Shown piece after piece: positions 57,687 through 64,000 of a stretch of 64,000 bases of DNA (its first letter is position 1; every line of letters starts with the position of its first letter). The DNA lies in NCBI GenBank assembly GCA_033980235.1, contig CM067059.1, positions 14,642,100-14,706,099 on the forward strand, in the 5' to 3' direction. The position numbers were made by a program, and so were the translations under genes. The stretch comes from Diadema setosum. Lineage: Eukaryota; Echinodermata; Echinoidea; Diadematoida; Diadematidae. Below the pieces are notes generated by a model. The model made no database searches and had not been told where the DNA came from. It worked only from the letters and a program-made list of their open reading frames with translations.

Positions 57687-58210
57687 AAAACACGTAATAA
57701 TCGGGGTTTATTTTCGTCGATAAAGGGCAATTTGTCAATCACTTACAATAAAACAAACATAGATTAGTTGTATAGCCGTGTATATGGAAGATCTTTTACT
57801 GGTTCTAATATTTTCAGCATTATGAAGATTTGACAAATTCGGCACAACACTGAATACAATGCAAACGATTTCATGTGCGATATGTGTTCAATTATCTCTG
57901 GCTCATTTTATTCATTTTTTTTTCTCAAGAAGGAATCAACGTTTCCATGTGCTCAAACACTGAATCTTTGTGAAGAAAATTTAGGTTTTGGAGCGTCTTG
58001 CTTAAAATATCAATTTGATGTAGGCCTACACATCAAAACGATCCCAAGATCTCCGCAAGGTTTAATTCTCATTTGAACATCACCGTCATATTAATTAGTT
58101 CATGTCGAATCATGAAACAGCAGACAAGTTAAACTTTATATCAGCTTAATGAAACATTTGTGTATATGTGGTGAGTTGGTACAAAAACGACTGTATCTGG
58201 AACTCTCTCC

Positions 58211-58218
58211 ATTCTATA

Positions 58219-58264
<46 letters not shown>
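58211..58264. repeat. (TA)n microsatellite
   Basis: About 27 TA units with two TG interruptions (TATATATGTATATA). Confidence 0.95.
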
Positions 58265-58267
<3 letters not shown>

Positions 58268-58750
58268 TCTTTATCCACAACGCTGATATCCTAAATCACA
58301 TTAACATTTTCAAAAGGTCAAACACACCAGCCCTTTTCTTATTGCGAGAAAAAATACAGTAATTCCGTCAAAAGATTATGTTATCATGATGTGTGCGTGT
58401 GTGTCAGGTTTTCCTAATCACTCATTGTAATGATGAAGGTAAACTGATGTGCATTTATTACCAGAGGAAGGAATTGACTGATTAGTGGTCAGAATTCTAA
58501 CAGAAATATTGAGAAGTAAAAACGCACACACTCGCACATGCTGACGAAACAATCCCAGTTTTTTTTTTTGGTTTTTTTTTTTACCATGTGTTGTCTTCAT
58601 AATGCCGTCTTCGTGATGTTTGATACATTTTATTTGTCCTACCTGATATGGTGGAAGAGTCTTGGGACTCCTATAAGAGGGTTGCTCATGTCTTTGGAGT
58701 GATTGTCATCACGTGCTCTAGATGCATTCGTAGATTTAGCTCAACTCTTC

Positions 58751-59055
58751 CCTGCTGGAAAGAATACAGTGTCCTACAGTGTGAATCACAATGTGTCCCA
58801 CAGTGTGCAATCCCTTCACACTGTTAAATTCGAGCGTTTTAACATTGTGAACACACTGTGAATCGTCGATTCACAGTGTGAACCATCAAAATTTACAATG
58901 TGAAACAACATAACATTACTATAATATTATGAACTGTATGTGAAAAATCACGCCACATTGTGAAATCATCTTCACGCTGTTAAATTCGAGCGTGTTCATA
59001 TTCGACAATTTGAACAGATTGTGAATACACTGTGGACACTGTGTTCTGGCAGCAT
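58751..59055. mobile_element. ACAGTGTG-rich inverted-repeat MITE
   Basis: The left CTGCTGGAAAGAATACAGTG pairs, with mismatches, with the right CACTGTGTTCTGGCAGCATG. The interior is a series of TTCACACTGT / ACAGTGTGAA words in both orientations, including GAATCGTCGATTCACAGTGT near 58860. It is about 305 bp with no coding capacity. Confidence 0.65.
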
Positions 59056-59299
59056 GGTTGTTTCAGACAATATTAGTGACTCGAGAGACTTGAATGCAAT
59101 GGTGCTTGTGTACCTTCCATCAAACCTTTTAAACAAATAAGCCTTCAACAGAAACACTGGAACTATAACTCCCGTCAGAGATGACTGTGTAACCAGGACA
59201 AGAAAACGGCGCCGAGTTGGACTCCAAAACGCACCATCCCGAAGTCAAACAATGAGTAAGCCATGACAATCATTTATTAACATATTTGCAATTGTTACA

Positions 59300-60300
59300 A
59301 TGATGTACTCAATCCCGATCTGTAACATTTTAGTCGGGGTGAGTTTTGTTCTGCACTCTCTAATGATGCCCTATGTTGGATGGTGCTATACTAGTAGAGC
59401 AGATAGGTGCAAAATTTCGTCGAATTGTGGGTTTCGTGAAACAAGCATGAAATTTGGTCTGCTGGTAGATTATGGCTCAGTGGTGATTTCTAGATATAGG
59501 GCCATTGCAGATTCGACCTTGGACAAAAATGGCGGCCATTTTCCAAAATGGCCGCCATTGCTACTTTGAAATTCTATGATATTGTGGGTTTAATCAATTC
59601 TAGGGGAGGGATTGTTTTCCCTTTGTATCATAAATCACACAGCAGTAATTTTACTGTCCACATAACATTCCAGACTCGACCTGTGACGAAAATGGCAGCC
59701 ATTTTGCAAGATGGCCGCCATCACTTATTGAAATTCTGCGATATTGTAGTGTCATTACAGCTATTGTTCTGAAGGGTTTGGGAACCCGTCTGGCACCATT
59801 TCATATTTGCTTGCGATATAGGGAAAGAGTCTACCAAAAAACTTAACTGACGAGATTTGGCGGGATGAGGAATTGTTTTGGAGTATTTCGAGATCAAAAA
59901 TAAAAGTTGGTATCCCGGTACCGACTATTATTCCAGAAGGATCCAGACTAACTCGGTCTTGGGAAAACTTGGCCCTATTTCAGACAATATACACGCTGTT
60001 CGTGATCGCCATACTGAAGAGACAATCAAAGACGCTTGATAAACAAAACAATTTCAAAGACAGCGCGTCTCAGGTGATGTGCGTATATACGCTTGAGGAC
60101 AGCGCGCTGTCCATTTGTTTTGTACTGGGTTAGCGCGCACTTTCCTGTTTTCAACTCGGACCATACTGTGACCAAGCAGAACGCAAAGCGCTACAGGCCG
60201 CTCCCATAGTACAACACAGTACAATCTAGAGGGACAACTCGTCCCGCCGTCAAAGCGAGGCCGAGTTGTCCCCGAGATCGAGTTTAGCCTGACCCCGAAC
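59300..60300. other. Moderately complex DNA with AAAATGGCGGCCATTTT palindromes
   Basis: ATGGCGGCCATTTTCCAAAA, then TGGCCGCCAT, at about 59528-59558, and a second inverted pair (AAAATGGCAGCCATTTTGCA, AGATGGCCGCCAT) at about 59690-59720, lie 160 bp apart, each after a 'GACCTTGGACAAA/GACCTGTGACGAA' word, so the block is a diverged tandem duplication. The ORFs have no recognised domain. Confidence 0.45.
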
Positions 60301-60704
60301 GGATAAGTTCTGAGACTGTGATTCTGGCGAACCCTTTTGGTTATTATTTCGCATTTCCGTTGTTAACCATCGCATATCTTGTTATTACAGCATTATTCCA
60401 CACATTTCTTAGGCATACGTGCACATTTGGAAGTGGAAATTAACCATCAAAATGCCCTTACCGCTGGACTTAATATACCGCTCCTTTCTAGCGGTAAGTC
60501 TTCAAATTAGCGGTAAATTTTATCATCCTTGATGCTGATTGGTTGTGACACCTAATTTTGACGGTAGTTACCATTGAATTTCAATGGTAAGTTTTATGCA
60601 ACGGGCACCAGGTGGCTACTTGTATAGCGCACGGGTCCACTTCTCAGTGCTCATGGGGCTTTAAAAATGAAAATATATTATTATCTTCTCTAATTTTGAA
60701 TACA

Positions 60705-62621
60705 AGCTTAAATCAGAACTTACTGTTATGAGTTAAGCTTTGGAGACTCTATACGCTGAATTGGTTATTCCCGGCCACAAAAATATTGTAATTGGAATTA
60801 CACATAGACCGCCACAGAGTTGTTCTGAAGTCTGTCTTAATGAATTACAGGATATTCTCTCGAGCCCTTAATTGAATAACAAAACATTGTTTCTAATGGG
60901 GATTTTAACGTAAACCTCCTACAATTTTGGAGAAAATATTTGTGTAAATATTTTCTTGAATACTCTTTATCTCATTTGCTTTGTTTGTATGATGTCATTT
61001 ATGTGAACACTTTCTTGAAAACTCTAATATCATTTTCTTTGTTCCCACTCATTGATAAGCCAACTAGAATCACTGATACCACCTCATTCTATATATACAT
61101 ATTCTTTACAAATCTACAGCCGATTCCAACAGGGATCCTAGTAAGTGACATTTCAGATCACTTTCCTATATTTTTTAGTTTATCTCTAAAGATTGAACGG
61201 TATGAATTTTGCAAAGAATATATACAAAGTTGCAGCCCTGAGAATGAACAGAAATTTTAGGACGACTTACTGCTGAAGAATGGACCTCTGTTTTGAGTGA
61301 AACTGATGTGAACAAATCTTTTGATAATTTAAGGCAGATAATAACTTTGTAATTCAATGAAAATTTCCCTGTGCTAGAAAAGAAATCCCGTAAGTCTAAG
61401 AAAACTCCTCGCATGCCTTGAATTGCATGTTCTTTAGTGAATTTTATAAATACGAAAAATAGGCTTTTTTATAAATATAAGTATAAAAAACACCAGAATC
61501 AAAGCAAAAGTATACTTGATATAGGAATATTCTTACTGCGTAGTGCTTTGTAACCAATTCAAAGCTACATCTAATGACATGAAAGGAACTTGGAAAGTTA
61601 TAAGACAATTACATAATACAAAATCAAAACTCACAGAAGCCACAAAACTTATGATTAATGGTCACCAAACTGGAGACAAATAGCGAATCATTTAATGAAT
61701 ACTTTGTGAATGTATTCAAAAGGTTGTCAGAAAATGTCCCAAACAGCGCAAAGAAATCCTTTGACTTTTTGGAAAGTCCAAATTCTGAAACGTGTTTTTA
61801 TCATTATTTCCAGTCATGTGGAAGAGGAGGTAATTGATATTGTCAGTAACCTCAAGATAAACATATCCCAAGGATCATTTTTTTTTAAACCTTTCACTCA
61901 TGTATTCAATATCTATTCTAAACGGTTATGTACGACAAAATATGAAAATTGTAAATGTAGTACCTATCTTCAAGAAAGGACAATTTCAAGAAGTACGTAA
62001 TTACAAACCGCACTACTTCTTTACTCACAACCTTTTCCAGAATCCTCGAAAAGCTCTTTCGTAATTTTCATTTCATTTGAAAATCAGTTGAAAAGCATAT
62101 TTATGTTCGTTTGATCAAATTTTCCAAGTCATGTGAAATATTAACAAATTTACAATTTGGCTTTCATAAAATATCACATGCGATGCTATATTCTATAGAT
62201 AATGTTGCCTCGGCAATTGAGAAGAAGTTACATACTGTAGGTATATTTTTATACTATGCTAAAGCTTTAGATACCATTGATCAGAATATTTTATTGTACA
62301 AACTATCCAATTATGGAATCAGAAGAAAGGCCCTGGAAAAGTTTAAAAGTTACCTAACTAATAGGAAACAATTTGTTTCTTTAAATGATGCGGAGTCTAT
62401 ATATATTGCGATCCATTTCTTGTGATGTTCCACATGGGCTGCTGCTTGGTCCCCTACTTTTTATTATGTACATGAACAATTTTCCCGAATTTCCTCCCAT
62501 ACTTCTTTCTTTCATATCATTTGCCGACGATTCTAGTATTTTCTTCTCTCGCAAAAATCCACACCAACTACTAAATATTATAAATTCGGAACTGAAATCG
62601 GCATGGATCCATGCAAACAGG
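60705..62621 (+). mobile_element. Degenerate non-LTR retrotransposon, Jockey/CR1-like (endonuclease and reverse transcriptase remnants)
   Basis: In broken frames the + strand has endonuclease-type words (IVIGITHRPPQ near 60790, MGDFNVN near 60895, SDISDHFPIFF near 61150) and then reverse-transcriptase words (LQFGFHK near 62153, LDTIDQNILLYKLSNYGI near 62268-62325, SYLTNRKQFVSLND, VPHGLLLGPLLFIMYMNNF, and FADDS at about 62519, the catalytic -ADD box). Several frameshifts and stops make it dead. Poor preservation leaves the clade uncertain; Jockey/CR1/L2 is the best guess. It runs antisense to VSX in its long upstream DNA. Its reading frame is cut at 62621 by a hAT-like element and resumes at about 63867. 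Confidence 0.85.
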
Positions 62622-62719
62622 CAGTGGCGTATAATGGGGGGGGGGGGGTGGCAAGGGGGACACGTACCCCGGGCGCCACTACTAGAGGGCGCCGAAAACA
62701 AAAAAAAAGAAAACGAAGG

Positions 62720-62750
<31 letters not shown>

Positions 62751-63866
62751 AAAGGGAAAATGGGGGAGGGAGAAAACCAAATCAACCACAAAAACAAAAA
62801 ATGACAATGTGTTCACACAAGAATTCCATGTTTTGTAAGCTGAAATTTCGGCTCGCTCGCCAAAATTTATATACACATGTATATAAAAAATAAGATAAGA
62901 TCAAAACATTATGATGACGCGGACAAAATGACAATGTATACTAGCATTGTGTTCACACATGCCATCGTTAGAAGGCAACATGTTACACGGAGCACCGGCT
63001 GCAAATTAATTCCTTCGTTCTGAAGCGATCGCCCATTGGATAAACGAGAGCGCCAAAGGTGTCAAACATATGGGGAGGGGGGAGGGGGCGAAAAAAAATC
63101 AAATAAGATAAGAACAAAACATAATGATGACGCGGCATTATACAAATTTCGGCTCACTAGCGCATATCTTTTTTTTTTTGTTCAAGTCCTCAGTTTGTTG
63201 GTATAAATCGTTATCTACAAGGTCGTCACTTTATCTTGATTGGAATTTTAAAATTTAATAAGTTAAATATGACAAGAATTCCATGATCTGTAAGCTGAAA
63301 TACAAAAATGTTTTGCTCACTCGCTGCGCTCACTGCCAAACTTTATATCAAAAAAAAATATTAACAAAACTTTATGGCGCGGAAATATGCAAATTTCGGC
63401 TCAATCGTGCTTACTAATTTGGAGTATTTGTTTAAATTCCTCAGTTTGTTGGTATAAATCGTTATCTTAATAAGGCCGTCAATATATATGTTGATTAGAA
63501 ATGTAAGAGTTAATAAGCCAAAAAAAATGATAAGAATTCCCTGTTTTGTAAGCTGAAATACCCAAATTTTCGGCTCGCTCGCAGCGCTCTCTCGCTAGAA
63601 TTTATCCAAAAAAAGAAAAAAAAGAAAAAGAGGAGATTAAAACATGATGATGATGCCAAAAAATATATTTAAAAATTTATCTGAATTTATTACATTTAAA
63701 CTACCCTCAAAAGACCCCTTTTAAGTGCTTGAGAAAACATATCATGTGAACTTTTCTGAAGTCCCTACCGGGATGGGGTTGGAGTTGAACTCTAACTTTT
63801 TCAGAAATTATAGTGGCGCGATTTTCGCGCTTGCCCCAGGCGCAGTTTTCCGTAGATACGCCAGTG
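62622..63866. mobile_element. hAT-like non-autonomous element with 8-bp target duplication, inserted in the retrotransposon
   Basis: The ends are CAGTGGCGTAT (62622) and ATACGCCAGTG (63856-63866), inverted with one mismatch. The flanks are CAAACAGG at 62614-62621 and CAAACAGG at 63867-63874, an 8-bp duplication characteristic of hAT transposons. The interior has G and A tracts and a diverged internal periodicity: GAATTCCATGTTTTGTAAGC (62821), GAATTCCATGATCTGTAAGC (about 63275) and GAATTCCCTGTTTTGTAAGC (about 63535), each followed by GCTGAAAT and CGCTCGC-type words. No transposase frame is seen. Confidence 0.85.
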
Positions 63867-63916
63867 CAAACAGGTTCTTTTTAAATTTCTTGAAAACCAA
63901 CTACTGTATGTGCTAT
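63867..63916 (+). mobile_element. Continuation of the split retrotransposon
   Basis: After the second CAAACAGG the frame reads NRFFLNFLKTNYCMCY, matching the segment that follows the -ADD box in non-LTR reverse transcriptases (a NKLSLNxxKTNYM-like region). It is cut off within about 50 bp by another repeat. Confidence 0.6.
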
Positions 63917-64000
63917 TTAAAGGACAAGTTCACCTTCATAAACATAAGAATTGAGAAAATGCAACAATATTAGTAGAACACATTAGTGAAAGTTTGAGGA
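63917..64000 (+). repeat. Dispersed repeat beginning AAAGGACAAGTTCACCTTCA (runs off the window)
   Basis: AAAGGACAAGTTCACCTTCA, TAAACATAAGAATTGAG, AATATTAGTAGAACACATTA and GTGAAAGTTTGAGGA match, from memory, a repeat abundant in sea urchin sequences. It truncates the retrotransposon and continues beyond the right edge. Confidence 0.6.

Noticed and set aside
60705..62621. Endogenous retrovirus
   Set aside because: There are no LTRs, gag, protease, integrase or primer-binding site. The endonuclease-then-reverse-transcriptase order and words are those of a non-LTR element.
62381..62797. ORF on the - strand across the retrotransposon/hAT junction
   Set aside because: It crosses the transposon boundary and consists of Phe/Ser/Leu low-complexity sequence.

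Overview
The window is animal nuclear DNA: intron-rich genes with GT/AG junctions, AT-rich spacers, long microsatellites and many small dispersed transposons. It is most likely from an echinoderm, probably a sea urchin. That guess rests on the general character of the repeats, including one at the right edge that I recall from sea urchins; a sea cucumber, sea star or other marine deuterostome is not excluded. I see no bacterial genes, operons, CRISPR arrays or phage.

Three conserved genes anchor the window. (1) PPP2R3C, a PP2A B''-type regulatory subunit: complete on the + strand, 12 coding exons, 1810-13169, 451 residues. (2) TDP1, tyrosyl-DNA phosphodiesterase 1: complete on the + strand, 14 coding exons, 18393-41170, 667 residues, with both HKD catalytic motifs. 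Its N-terminal tail carries a PBZ zinc finger and ubiquitin-motif-like segments. (3) A VSX/Chx10-type homeobox gene on the - strand: only the last two coding exons (48638-50384) are here, giving the end of the homeodomain, the CVC domain and an OAR motif. The homeodomain start must lie more than 13.6 kb away, beyond the right edge. PPP2R3C and TDP1 are head-to-tail; TDP1 and VSX are tail-to-tail.

Region by region: 1-1809 is the PPP2R3C upstream region. 1810-13169 is PPP2R3C, with one element of repeat family A in intron 9. 13170-18392 is a spacer with MITEs and an ATCT microsatellite. 18393-41170 is TDP1, whose introns hold most of the mobile DNA, including a nested transposon at 19773-20433 and two long tandem-module elements at 30745-32909. 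41171-48637 is a convergent intergenic spacer with small MITEs, CA repeats and a tRNA-derived SINE. 48638-50384 holds the two VSX exons. 50385-64000 is VSX intron or upstream DNA, ending in a degenerate non-LTR retrotransposon split by a hAT-like element.

I see no clearly new molecular system. The items most worth a second look are the repair-associated N-terminus of TDP1, and two unrelated repeat families that share one blueprint and are packed with perfect AGGTCA DR1 nuclear-receptor sites. All exon joins were derived by reading frame, splice consensus and recalled family similarity, without any alignment tool.
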